This document shows positions 26,223 through 35,890 of a stretch of DNA of 64,000 nt, piece by piece. A program made the translations under genes and the position numbers. The notes under the pieces are model-generated. The model searched no databases. It was not told the origin of the DNA and was given only the letters and a program-made list of their open reading frames with translations. The DNA lies in the NCBI RefSeq assembly GCF_023822005.2, contig NZ_CP098806.1:3472001-3536000 (forward strand). Reading direction: 5' to 3'. Position 1 is the first letter of the stretch, and each line of letters starts with the position of its first letter. This DNA is from Dyadobacter fanqingshengii (GTDB lineage Bacteria; Bacteroidota; Bacteroidia; Cytophagales; Spirosomataceae).

Positions 26223-28781
26223 ATGGAAGTTATCAGATCGTTCTTTAATAAAATCAGAGCATTGTTTCAATTCAGTGGAACACAGCTTTCAACATTCATC
26301 AACCGCGTTGCATACAAGCTAACTTCACTAGTTACAGGTAAGAACCGTGCAGATGCCTATTTTCACTCCTACCGAACCAGGAAAAGATCGATCAGCGACT
26401 GGTGGCATGATAAAGTGGATGTTAACGCGCCTTATTACCGGCCGGTTGTCATCGTTTGGAAGACTTTTTTTTACGGGTTCATCGCATTTGCGGTCTATAT
26501 CTTTTCTGTGGAAACCAACTTCCTGTGGCTGATGGGCAGTATGCCCAGCGTGGAAGATCTGCAAAATCCGAAGGTTGCCCAGTCCTCTGAAATTTACACT
26601 TCCGACGGCGTAATGATCGGCAAGTTTTATACAGAAAACAGGACGCCGGTAACCGCTAAAATGATCTCCCCCAACCTGGTTAAAGCACTGATCGCCACAG
26701 AAGATGTGCGTTTTTACAAACATTCGGGAATTGATTACAAAGCAATGGCAAGTGTGGCTGTCGGCATTATTACCGGCGCTACAGACCGCGGAGGCGGCAG
26801 CACGATTACACAACAATTGGCAAAAAAACTTTTCAAAACCCGGAAGACCGGTGCGCGAGGCATATTAGGCTACGTTCCCGGATTCGGAACATTGATATAT
26901 AAAACCAAAGAATGGCTCACCGCTATTAAACTTGAGAGAAATTTTACCAAAGAAGAGATCCTTACCATGTATTTCAACACGGTGGATTATGGTAACAATA
27001 CCTATGGAATTAACACAGCTGCACAATCCTATTTCAGCAAATCCCCTGATAGCCTGAACATTCAGGAATCGGCCGTTTTGGTTGGTTTGCAAAAAGCCAC
27101 CACGACCTATAACCCGATCCGTAACATGAAACGGTCGCTGGAAAGGCGTAATGTGGTGATCAACCAAATGCAGAAATACGGCTATATCTCGGCCAAACAA
27201 GCAGATTCCATCAGCGCTTTGCCCATTGAATTGAAGACCAAATTCGAGACGCCGTACGATGGTAATGCCAATTATTTTAAGAATGCTGTTGTTGATTTTG
27301 TAAAAAAATGGGGTGACGAAAACGGTTACGACCTTTATACAGATGGCTTAAAAATCTATACAACCATTGATTCGCGCATGCAGGAAGCTGCGGAAGAGGC
27401 TATGGTGCAGAAAATGAAGCAGTTGCAACGCGTTTTTGAAGATCACTGGCGCAACCAGAATCCGTGGCGAGACGAACAGGGAAAAGAGATAACCGATTTC
27501 CTGGATAATGTTGTAAAACGCACCAGCAAATACAAATCCCTCGCCGCCAAATTTCCAAACCAGCCGGATAGTATTAAATATTATCTCAACAAAAAGGACA
27601 CGATGACCGTGTACGACTGGAAGAACAGTGGAGAGATGAAGAAATACTGGAGTTCGATGGACTCTTTGGATTACTACAAACGCGTATTACGCGCCGGTAT
27701 GATGGCCATGAACCCGCAAACAGGCCAGATTAAAGCCTGGGTAGGTGGTTTGGATTACAATTATTTTAAATACGACGCAGTAAAACAAGGCAAGAGACAG
27801 CCTGGATCAACATTCAAACCGTTTGTATACACGACGGCCATTGATGATTCTTCATTCAACATGTCGCCTTGTGACCAGATTGTAGATAAGCCGTTTGAAA
27901 AAATATACATGGAGGATGGCGAGCAAAAGGAATGGCGTCCAAGGAACGCAACAGGCACATTCTCCTATTCGAACATGACATTGCGCCGCGCATTGGCACA
28001 ATCAATCAACTCGGTTACTGCTGAGCTTACGGATCAGGTCGGGCCTGCTAATGTCGCCCGCTATGCCAAGAAAATGGGCATTACAACGCCGTTAAAAGCA
28101 TTACCTTCGATCGGGCTCGGCCCATTTGATGTATCGCTTTATGATATGGTGGCTGCTTATGGCGTATTTGTGAACAACGGAACATACACGCAGCCGATTT
28201 TGGTGACCAAGATTGAGGATAGCAACGGAAAAGTGATTGAAGAATTCCAGCCGGAACACCGTCAGGCGATTAGCGAAGAATCTGCGTTTTTAATGGTTCA
28301 AATGCTGAAAGGCGGCGTGGAAGAGCCGGGCGGAACTTCGGGAAGCATTCGCTGGAAATTCGATGTGACCAGAAACGGCAATGAACTGGGCGGAAAAACA
28401 GGAACAACATCCAACAACTCTGACGGCTGGTTCATGTGCATTACCCGCGACCTCGTTGTAGGCGCCTGGGTGGGCGGTGATGACCGGAGCATTCACTTTC
28501 GGTCAACGGATCTCGGGGAGGGCGCAAAAACGGCCTTACCGATTGTAGGAAGCTTTTTGGAAAAAATATACAGGAACAAGTCGCTGGCCTTGGAGCCTGG
28601 GCCATTCCCCAAACCATCATTCAAAGTTTCGAAGAATTACAATTGCCCCACTCAGTGGGCACCTGCGGAAAGTGATTCGCTTGGCATTGACAGCGATAGT
28701 ACGCCTGCAAAACGAAACGAGGAAGATGACTTCCTGATAGGCCCGCCACCAATTCCGCTGGATACGGGAGGCAGAAACTAA
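26223..28781 (+). CDS. penicillin-binding protein 1A (transglycosylase/transpeptidase)
   Basis: Bifunctional peptidoglycan synthase of 852 residues. A cytoplasmic tail (about 1-75) precedes one membrane segment (about 76-100). The GT51 domain has EDVRFYKHSGIDYKA and GGSTITQQLAKKLF; the transpeptidase domain has the nucleophile box STFK in QPGSTFKPFVY, an SIN box (QSINSV) and KTGT (GGKTGTTSNNSDGWF). The start is the ATG at 26223; a TTG directly before it only extends the frame by one codon. The stop overlaps by four bases the stop of the convergent ABC exporter. Confidence 0.96.
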   Translation: MEVIRSFFNKIRALFQFSGTQLSTFINRVAYKLTSLVTGKNRADAYFHSYRTRKRSISDWWHDKVDVNAPYYRPVVIVWKTFFYGFIAFAVYIFSVETNFLWLMGSMPSVEDLQNPKVAQSSEIYTSDGVMIGKFYTENRTPVTAKMISPNLVKALIATEDVRFYKHSGIDYKAMASVAVGIITGATDRGGGSTITQQLAKKLFKTRKTGARGILGYVPGFGTLIYKTKEWLTAIKLERNFTKEEILTMYFNTVDYGNNTYGINTAAQSYFSKSPDSLNIQESAVLVGLQKATTTYNPIRNMKRSLERRNVVINQMQKYGYISAKQADSISALPIELKTKFETPYDGNANYFKNAVVDFVKKWGDENGYDLYTDGLKIYTTIDSRMQEAAEEAMVQKMKQLQRVFEDHWRNQNPWRDEQGKEITDFLDNVVKRTSKYKSLAAKFPNQPDSIKYYLNKKDTMTVYDWKNSGEMKKYWSSMDSLDYYKRVLRAGMMAMNPQTGQIKAWVGGLDYNYFKYDAVKQGKRQPGSTFKPFVYTTAIDDSSFNMSPCDQIVDKPFEKIYMEDGEQKEWRPRNATGTFSYSNMTLRRALAQSINSVTAELTDQVGPANVARYAKKMGITTPLKALPSIGLGPFDVSLYDMVAAYGVFVNNGTYTQPILVTKIEDSNGKVIEEFQPEHRQAISEESAFLMVQMLKGGVEEPGGTSGSIRWKFDVTRNGNELGGKTGTTSNNSDGWFMCITRDLVVGAWVGGDDRSIHFRSTDLGEGAKTALPIVGSFLEKIYRNKSLALEPGPFPKPSFKVSKNYNCPTQWAPAESDSLGIDSDSTPAKRNEEDDFLIGPPPIPLDTGGRN

Positions 28782-30544
28782 ATTTTCAGGACTTCTTTAT
28801 ATTGCATACGATAAAGGTTGGCGTAAAAGCCTTCCTTTTCGAGCAATTGTTCGTGATTGCCCTCTTCCACAATCTCTCCTTTATCCACAACGATTATCTT
28901 GTCTGCTTCCTGAATTGTGGATAATCTGTGCGCGATCACAACGGCGGTCCGACCTTTCATGAGTTTTTCAATGGCCTTTTGGATCAATTCCTCCGTTTCA
29001 CTATCCACGGAAGACGTCGCCTCGTCCAACACAATGATCTCCGGCTCATGCACCATCGCACGAACGAACGAGATCAGCTGGCGCTGTCCTACTGAAAGCG
29101 TAGCGCCCCTTTCCATCACATTATAGCTGTAACCGCCGGGAAGTCTTTCAATGAAATCGTGAACGCCGACAAGCTTTGCCGCCTCAACGATTTTCTCGTG
29201 TGTAATGCTGCTGTCGCCCAGGCGAATGTTGTTTTCAATGGTGTCCGAAAACAAAAACACATCCTGTAAAACCACACCGATATGCTTGCGGAGCGCATTC
29301 AGGTCATAATCATGCACTTCAACGCCATCCACATAAATGTTCCCCTTATTAATGTCGTAAAAGCGGGTTAACAGGTTGATAATAGAAGATTTGCCCGCGC
29401 CTGTTGCGCCAACGAAAGCGATTGTTTGTCCGGAATTGACGGTGAAATTGATGTTTTTCAACACATATTCCTCCTCATTGTAAGCAAACCAAACGTCTTT
29501 AAAAGTCACATTTCCCTTAATCGATTCCGGCGCAAAAGTGCCTTCATTGGATGTATATTCATCGCTATCCAACACTTTCAGAATCCTGTCTGTGCTTACA
29601 ATGCCCATTTGGAGCGTGTTAAAACGGTCCGCAAGCTGGCGTATGGGCCTGAAAAACAGGTTGATAAACATGACAAACGCCGTAACCGTCCCGAATGTAA
29701 CTTCTGCATTTAGAATCTGCTTGGAGCCGTACCAAACCACAAGCCCGGTTCCTGCCGCTGCAATCACATCCGCAACCGGATAGTAAATGGAATAATAGAG
29801 AATAGACCGAATATTCGCATTGCGGTGCACTTTATTAATTTCCCTAAACTTCTTGAATTCAATGTCTTCGCTGCTGAAAATCTGCACAATGCCCATTCCC
29901 GTCAAATGTTCCTGAACAAAGGAATTCAAATTGGAAACCGCCGCACGGACTTCATTGAACGAATCTTTAATTTTTTCTTTAAAAATATAAGTACAAATCA
30001 GCATCAGCGGGATCATTGACAAGCTGATGATAGACAATTTCCAATCCGTATAAAACATCACTGCAATGATAAGGACCAACTGCAAAATATCCCCCGCAAT
30101 GGCCGCCATACCATCACTAAAAACATTGGAAAGCGTTTCTACGTCCGAAATGGTTCGGGTTACCAACCTTCCTATGGGCGTGTTATCGAAGAATTTAAGC
30201 CGCAATCCAATGATCTTTTGGTACAATTGAACCCGGATATCGCGGATAATATACTGCCCCAGCCAGCCAGACATATAAGTGTTCCAGAACTGCGCAACGC
30301 CCTGCACAATCGTCACAATGATCATAATTCCAAGCATAACGGTCAATTGACCGTAATCTCCGTTTGCGATAGGCGTGTCAATGGTATATTTGATCAGAAG
30401 CGGCGTAAGCGGCGCAAGCAATGCGTTCAGTAAGATGATGATAATCAGCAGATAGAACTGCTTTTCATACGGACGGACGAATGTGTATAAACGTCTTAAT
30501 GTAGGAAGATCGAATATCTGGCCGCTTTTGGTTTCCTGATTCAC
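28778..30544 (-). CDS. ABC exporter, fused membrane and ATPase domains
   Basis: MsbA-like half-transporter of 588 residues. Six membrane segments span about 30-310. The nucleotide-binding domain has Walker A GATGAGKSS, Q-loop VLQDVFLF, signature LSVGQRQL and Walker B IIVLDEATSSVD, ending in the H-loop AHRLSTIQ. The start is GTG (MNQETKSG); a stop codon three codons upstream in frame leaves no other choice. The substrate is unknown; lipids or drugs are usual for this group. It is a single gene, convergent with the PBP1A gene. Confidence 0.93.
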   Translation of the reverse strand: MNQETKSGQIFDLPTLRRLYTFVRPYEKQFYLLIIIILLNALLAPLTPLLIKYTIDTPIANGDYGQLTVMLGIMIIVTIVQGVAQFWNTYMSGWLGQYIIRDIRVQLYQKIIGLRLKFFDNTPIGRLVTRTISDVETLSNVFSDGMAAIAGDILQLVLIIAVMFYTDWKLSIISLSMIPLMLICTYIFKEKIKDSFNEVRAAVSNLNSFVQEHLTGMGIVQIFSSEDIEFKKFREINKVHRNANIRSILYYSIYYPVADVIAAAGTGLVVWYGSKQILNAEVTFGTVTAFVMFINLFFRPIRQLADRFNTLQMGIVSTDRILKVLDSDEYTSNEGTFAPESIKGNVTFKDVWFAYNEEEYVLKNINFTVNSGQTIAFVGATGAGKSSIINLLTRFYDINKGNIYVDGVEVHDYDLNALRKHIGVVLQDVFLFSDTIENNIRLGDSSITHEKIVEAAKLVGVHDFIERLPGGYSYNVMERGATLSVGQRQLISFVRAMVHEPEIIVLDEATSSVDSETEELIQKAIEKLMKGRTAVVIAHRLSTIQEADKIIVVDKGEIVEEGNHEQLLEKEGFYANLYRMQYKEVLKI

Positions 30545-30596
30545 CTGCTGAAATTAAATTGACAATGTTTCCTGACTGTGTTATTGACCAACAATG

Positions 30597-30604
30597 CAAA
30601 AGTA
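30597..30604 (-). promoter_or_regulatory. possible -7 element of the ABC exporter gene
   Basis: Minus strand TACTTTTG matches TAnnTTTG, 52 bp before the GTG start. No -33 TTTG at standard spacing. Confidence 0.45.
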
Positions 30605-30714
30605 AAAAATGTCACCCACGGATTAAAAATTCTCCTATTATAACCCGCATATTGGTAGTTCTCTTGGTTTTCCGGCTTTTGTGAAGGTTATTGAGTTTGA
30701 AAAAATATTAGTTC

Positions 30715-31638
30715 ATGGCCTTCGTCCCAGATGCAATTCCTGTACACTCGCTGCCCAAAACGCCTAGCCAGGTTCCTGCATTAAAGATTTTCAGATTCAA
30801 AAACAGCGAAGGAAAACAAAAGGAATCACCCGTTTCATTGCCGATCACCCCTTTGCCCACCGACACGCCGCATCGGCACACTTATTACGAAATTCTTTTT
30901 ATCGAAGAAGGCATTGGATTTCACGAGATCGACTTTCATTCCTACAACATTCAGGGCGCCGGTCTGCATTTCCTGACGCCCGGACAAGTGCATTTGCTTA
31001 CATTTTCAACTGCCTTCCAAGGTTATATTGTTGCTTTTTCCGAGGATTTCTACACCTTTTACAATCCCGTAAATCCTTCGCTTTCACAACTTCCTTTTTT
31101 CCAGCCTACGCGCCGCCAGCCCATCATTACGCTCTCAGAATCCGAGAAGCGTTATTTCCACAACATTATGGAAAACATGGTTTCTGATCATTTAACGGCT
31201 GAAACAGATCAGACGATGATCGGGAAATATTTAGGCCTTATTCTTCAAAAATGTGCTTTTCTGGCACCTAAGAACATTCAGCCTGCCGAATCTGCCGTGC
31301 AAACAGTGCCCGAATTAGTAGGACGGTTTCAGGAGCTGGTGGAGAAAAATTTCAGGCAAATGCATGAAGTTCAGCAGTATGCACAGGAACTTTCTGTTTC
31401 GCCAGATTATTTAAGCAAGATTATCAAAAAATATCTCGGCACGCCTTCGCAGGAATACATTCTGGACAAACTGTTACTGGAGGCAAAACGGCTGCTTGTT
31501 TTCACCAATCTGAGCAGCAAGGAGATCGGTTACCACATTCATATGGACGACCCATCTTATTTCAGCAGGATCTTTAAAAAGAAAACGGGACTCACGCCAA
31601 ATGAATATCGCGACCATGTTCGGAAAAGTACCATTTAA
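30715..31638 (+). CDS. AraC family transcriptional regulator
   Basis: Regulator of 307 residues with an N-terminal cupin-like sensing domain (about 40-150, with HRHTYYEILFIEEGIGFHEID, including likely ligand-pocket histidines) and a C-terminal AraC double helix-turn-helix (about 205-303, with VSPDYLSKIIKKYLGTPSQEYI and LSSKEIGYHIHMDDPSYFSRIFKK). It lies 92 bp upstream of the GH88-type operon on the same strand and is the obvious candidate for its regulator, probably responding to a sugar. Confidence 0.92.
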   Translation: MAFVPDAIPVHSLPKTPSQVPALKIFRFKNSEGKQKESPVSLPITPLPTDTPHRHTYYEILFIEEGIGFHEIDFHSYNIQGAGLHFLTPGQVHLLTFSTAFQGYIVAFSEDFYTFYNPVNPSLSQLPFFQPTRRQPIITLSESEKRYFHNIMENMVSDHLTAETDQTMIGKYLGLILQKCAFLAPKNIQPAESAVQTVPELVGRFQELVEKNFRQMHEVQQYAQELSVSPDYLSKIIKKYLGTPSQEYILDKLLLEAKRLLVFTNLSSKEIGYHIHMDDPSYFSRIFKKKTGLTPNEYRDHVRKSTI

Positions 31639-31652
31639 TAGCAAAAATGTAC

Positions 31653-31684
31653 CTTGCCAGCACCTGCGTGGGCGAATATCTTTG
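31653..31684 (+). promoter_or_regulatory. promoter of the GH88-type operon
   Basis: CTTG (31653-31656, three of four matches to the -33 TTTG) and TATCTTTG (31677-31684) are separated by 20 bp, the standard Bacteroidota spacing. The -7 element ends 46 bp before the first gene of the operon. The region just upstream may hold AraC sites, but I cannot delimit them. Confidence 0.65.
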
Positions 31685-31730
31685 TATTATCCAAAAATAA
31701 AATGGCTAAATAATACTATAAGGATATACT

Positions 31731-33113
31731 ATGCAGATTCGCAACGATCTTACCGCCGCTTCGCTTCAGCCTAAAATTGACAAGCTCTGGCAGCTTTCAG
31801 CCGAAAAAATCAACCTCATTTCAAGGGAATATGATAACTCGAAGGGAACGCCCGTTTTCACCGTCAATGGCAAATACACATTGCGCGGCTGGACCGAATG
31901 GACCCAAGGTTTCCAGTATGGCGCCGAAGTTTTGCAGTTTGACGCAACTGGTGAAACGCAGTTTCTGGAAAGCGCCCGAAAAAACACAGTGAGCAGCATG
32001 GCTTCGCATGTGGGCCATTTTGGTGTGCATGATCATGGGTTCAATAACGTGAGTACTTACGGCAATCTGCTGAGATTGATGAATGAAGGCCGCATTCCTG
32101 AAAACGAATGGGAACGCAACTTTTATGAGATCGCACTTAAAATTTCAGGAGCAGTTCAGGCTAAAAGATGGACCAACACAAAGGACGGCCAGGGTTTTAT
32201 ACATTCATTCAATGGCCCGCATTCGTTATTTGTGGATACGATCCGTTCGGTGCGTGCGCTCATGGTTTCGCATTTGCTGGGCCATAGTTTAATGGGTGAA
32301 AATGATGTAAAAACGAGTTTGCTGCAACGCGGCACATTGCATTCCATTGCAACAGCCAAGTATGCGGTTTACTACGGCGAAGGCCGCGACAGTTATGACA
32401 TTTGGGGCCGCACTGCCCATGAAAGTGTATTTAATACGAATGACGGCAATTACCGCTGCCCCAATTCCCAACAAGGATTCTCAGGTTTCACAACCTGGAC
32501 GCGCGGTCTAGCCTGGGCCATGGCCGGTTTCGCAGAGCAACTTGAATCGCTATCCTCGTTTTCAGACGAAGAACTGGCACCATTGGGCGGCAGAGGAGAA
32601 ATTGAAAATATATATTTAAAAGGAGCCAAAGCCACCTGCGATTTCTACATTGATAACACAGCCTCCGACGGCATTCCATATTGGGACACCGGCGCGCCGC
32701 AAATTCATAAATTAGGCGATTACACGTCCAGAACTTCTGATCCTTACAACGAATTTGAACCCATAGACAGCTCAGCCGCTGCCATAGGAGCACAGGGTTT
32801 ACTTCGTTTGGGGAAATATTTGAAGGATAAAGGTGAAACGGAACAGGGCAACAAATACTGGCAGGCTGGCTTAACCGCATTGGATTCGCTGTTTGCAGAG
32901 CCTTATCTATCCACCGATCCGACGCATCAGGGATTGATCCTGCATTCGATTTACCACCGTCCAAATGGCTGGGACAACATTCCTGCCGGACAAAAAATCC
33001 CTTGCGGCGAATCCAGCATGTGGGGCGATTACCATGCCCGCGAAGTGGCGCTTTATGTAGATCGCATCAATAAAGGTTTGCCTTATTACACTTATCTGGG
33101 CGCTGTAAAATGA
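31731..33113 (+). CDS. glycoside hydrolase family 88-like (unsaturated glucuronyl hydrolase-like)
   Basis: Alpha/alpha-barrel enzyme of 460 residues without signal peptide, so cytoplasmic. Candidate catalytic aspartates by comparison with unsaturated glucuronyl hydrolase are D101 (GVHDHGF) and D169 (LFVDTIRSVR). The later block QGFSGFTTWTRGLAWAMAGFAEQ and the PYWDTGAPQ ... DSSAAAIGAQGLLRL segment are the GH88 hallmarks. GH88 enzymes hydrate the 4,5-double bond of uronates left by polysaccharide lyases. The family match is clear; the exact substrate is not. First gene of a five-gene operon, overlapping the next by four bases. Confidence 0.78.
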   Translation: MQIRNDLTAASLQPKIDKLWQLSAEKINLISREYDNSKGTPVFTVNGKYTLRGWTEWTQGFQYGAEVLQFDATGETQFLESARKNTVSSMASHVGHFGVHDHGFNNVSTYGNLLRLMNEGRIPENEWERNFYEIALKISGAVQAKRWTNTKDGQGFIHSFNGPHSLFVDTIRSVRALMVSHLLGHSLMGENDVKTSLLQRGTLHSIATAKYAVYYGEGRDSYDIWGRTAHESVFNTNDGNYRCPNSQQGFSGFTTWTRGLAWAMAGFAEQLESLSSFSDEELAPLGGRGEIENIYLKGAKATCDFYIDNTASDGIPYWDTGAPQIHKLGDYTSRTSDPYNEFEPIDSSAAAIGAQGLLRLGKYLKDKGETEQGNKYWQAGLTALDSLFAEPYLSTDPTHQGLILHSIYHRPNGWDNIPAGQKIPCGESSMWGDYHAREVALYVDRINKGLPYYTYLGAVK

Positions 33114-33943
33114 ACATGATCAACGACATAACATTAGACCGTTGCTGCATTCATACCATTACCACGAAGCCCTGGGAGCTTTCGGAAGCGGTGGAAAATT
33201 ATGCGGCGGCAGGTGTGAAAGGAATAAGTGTCTGGCAGAATGCAACTGAACGGATCGGCCCTCACCGCGCCGGAGAGCTGATCCGGTCTGCCGGGCTCGA
33301 AATAGTATCTTACGTACGTGGCGGCTTTTTCCCGCATACGAGCAGCGCCGGACGCGCGCAGGCCATTGATCACAACCGGAAGTTACTCGAAGAAGCCGCA
33401 GCTTTGGGTGCTCCCATGATCGTGCTGGTTTGCGGTGCCTCGCCTGATCAGTCAATGGAAAAGTCTCGGGAACAGATCAAGGAAGGCATTGCTGCCATTT
33501 TGCCGTTGGCCGAAAAACTGAAAGTGAAACTCGCCATTGAGCCATTGCACCCGATGTATGCCGCCGACCGGTCTGCCATTAACACATTGGCTCAGGCAAA
33601 TGATATGGCCGAGTATTTCAATTCTCCTTACGTGGGTGTGGCCGTAGATGTGTATCATTTATGGTGGGACGGCGACCTGGAAAAAGAAATCGCCCGTTGC
33701 GGCGCGCATGGGAATTTGCTTGCTTACCATGTTTGCGATTGGAAAGTGAACACAATCGACTTGCTCAATGACCGCGGGTTAATGGGTGAAGGTTGCATTG
33801 ATTTGAAGAAGATTCGTGGCTGGGTTGAAGCGACTGGTTTCGAAGGCTTTTGTGAAGTGGAGATTTTCTCTAACATTCATTGGGCCAAGGATCAGCATTT
33901 GTTTTTGGGAGAGATTACGGAGGCATTTTTGAAAACTGTTTAA
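33110..33943 (+). CDS. sugar phosphate isomerase/epimerase (TIM barrel)
   Basis: Xylose-isomerase-like TIM barrel of 277 residues. Metal-site residues expected for the family are visible in KLAIEPLHPMYA, VAVDVYHLWWD and GFCEVEIFS. No phosphate-specific site can be claimed. Its start overlaps the GH88 stop (ATGA at 33110-33113), so translation is coupled. In this operon it likely isomerises or epimerises a keto-sugar made by a neighbouring dehydrogenase; the substrate is unknown. Confidence 0.85.
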   Translation: MNMINDITLDRCCIHTITTKPWELSEAVENYAAAGVKGISVWQNATERIGPHRAGELIRSAGLEIVSYVRGGFFPHTSSAGRAQAIDHNRKLLEEAAALGAPMIVLVCGASPDQSMEKSREQIKEGIAAILPLAEKLKVKLAIEPLHPMYAADRSAINTLAQANDMAEYFNSPYVGVAVDVYHLWWDGDLEKEIARCGAHGNLLAYHVCDWKVNTIDLLNDRGLMGEGCIDLKKIRGWVEATGFEGFCEVEIFSNIHWAKDQHLFLGEITEAFLKTV

Positions 33944-33953
33944 ATAAAAAAAT

Positions 33954-35099
33954 ATGACTACACATAACATTGGCATTATCATGAACGGCGTGACGGGCCG
34001 TATGGGAACTAACCAGCATCTACTAAGATCCATCAAAGCCATTATTGAACAAGGCGGTGTGAAAATCTCTGCGGACGAAGTGATTATGCCGGATCCGATC
34101 CTGGTTGGCCGCAACGAAAGCAAGCTGCAATCACTGTGCAAACAGTCGGGAATAGCGAAATACACGACGGATCTCGACTCAGTAATGTCCGATCCCCAAT
34201 ATCAGATTTATTTTGACGCCCAAGTGACTGGCCGCCGTGCCGCTGCTGTGAAAAAGGCGATTCTTGCCGGAAAACACATTTATTGCGAGAAACCAACCGG
34301 AACGACGACCGAGGAAGCGCTTGAATTATATGAACTGGCAACGGCTGCCGGATTGAAAAACGGCGTTGTCCAGGACAAGCTTTGGCTCCCCGGAATGCTC
34401 AAATTGAAGCGATTAATGGAAAATGGTTTCTTCGGAAAAATCCTTTCCGTTCGTGGAGAATTCGGTTATTGGGTGTTTGAAGGCCATAGCATTCCTGCCC
34501 AGCGCCCTTCCTGGAATTACCGAAAAGAAGACGATGGCGGTATTATCGTGGATATGCTTTGCCATTGGAGATATGTGCTAGATAATCTTTTTGGAAAAGT
34601 AAAAGCAGTTTCCTGCCTGGGCGCAACACACATTCCCGAGCGTATCGACGAAAATGGTAAGCCCTATAAAGCAACGGCCGACGATGCTTGCTATGCCACG
34701 TTCGAGCTGGAAGGTGACGTGATTGCGCAATTCAACTCATCCTGGACAGTCCGCGTTCGCCGCGACGATTTGCTGACATTGCAGGTTGACGGCACACACG
34801 GCTCGGCGGTTGCAGGCCTGCGCGATTGCTACACGCAACATTACGGAAATACGCCGAAACCAGTATGGAACCCGGATATTCCACAACCCATCCCATTTTT
34901 TGAAGGCTGGGCAAAAGTGCCTGAGCAAGAGATTTTTGACAATGCATTCAAAGCACAATGGGAGTTATTCCTGAAACACATTGTAAAAGACACGCCTTTC
35001 CCATGGGATTTGAAAGCCGGTGCGCGTGGTGTGCAACTGGCCGAAAAAGGAATTGAAAGCTGGGAAAAACGTCAGTGGGTCAATATTGAGGAATTATGA
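33954..35099 (+). CDS. Gfo/Idh/MocA family oxidoreductase
   Basis: NAD(P)-dependent sugar dehydrogenase-like protein of 381 residues without signal peptide. The N-terminal Rossmann fold has the unusual start [12 protein letters not shown], and the cofactor loop [11 protein letters not shown] carries the family lysine. The C-terminal domain contains [24 protein letters not shown], whose aspartate and histidine occupy the expected catalytic positions. It lies 10 bp after the isomerase gene and overlaps the SDR gene by four bases. Confidence 0.88.
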
Positions 35100-35866
35100 A
35101 AAATACCGCATTGATCACCGGCGGCAGCCGTGGCATTGGTTTCGGCATTGCCAAAGCCCTTGCCAATGAAGGTTATAACCTCGCCATTAACGGCGTACGC
35201 GACGAAGAAGGCGCCGCCGAAGCCCTGAATGAGCTTCGGGAGTTAGGCGCAGAAGTGGTTTATTGCCGGGGCAACATTGCCAATGCTGCGGATCGCGAGG
35301 CCATTATTGAGAAAGCATATTCAGATTTTGGACAAATTAATATCCTGGTCAATAATGCGGGAATTGCACCGCGCGAGCGACTGGATATTCTGGAAACGAC
35401 TCCGGAAAACTTTCAGGAAGTGATGCAGACCAATCTGGAAGGCCCGTTTTTCCTGACGCAGGCTATTGCGAAAAGAATGGCGCATGCCAAGCAAAATAAC
35501 CACGCATTTGACGCAACTATCATTTTTGTGACGTCCATTTCCGCGACGGTCGCTTCCATTAACCGTGGTGAATATTGTATTTCAAAATCAGGTCTGGCCA
35601 TGACGAATCTGCTTTTTGCTGTTCGGATGGCGGAATATAACATTCCTGTTTTCGAGATCCGGCCAGGCATCATTGCAACGGATATGACTTCCAAAGTGCA
35701 GGAAAAATACGACAATCTTTTCCAGAGCGGCATAGCATTGCAACCACGCTGGGGAACGCCGGAAGACGTAGGAAAAGCCGTTGCATCGCTCACAAGAGGT
35801 GATTTCCCGTACTCCACTGGCCAGGTGATTGGTGTGGATGGCGGAATGTTGATTGACAGATTATAG
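35096..35866 (+). CDS. short-chain dehydrogenase/reductase, 3-ketoacyl-ACP reductase-like
   Basis: SDR of 256 residues with cofactor motif GGSRGIG (9-15), NNAG (in [13 protein letters not shown]) and catalytic Tyr/Lys in GEYCISKSG, preceded by the serine of TSISATVAS. Although such proteins are often called 3-ketoacyl-ACP reductases, the operon context suggests a sugar or sugar-acid substrate; GH88 pathways commonly use an SDR (KduD type). Translation is coupled to the upstream oxidoreductase by an ATGA overlap. Confidence 0.88.
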
Positions 35867-35890
35867 CTTTCAAAGTAAACCAAATCACTT

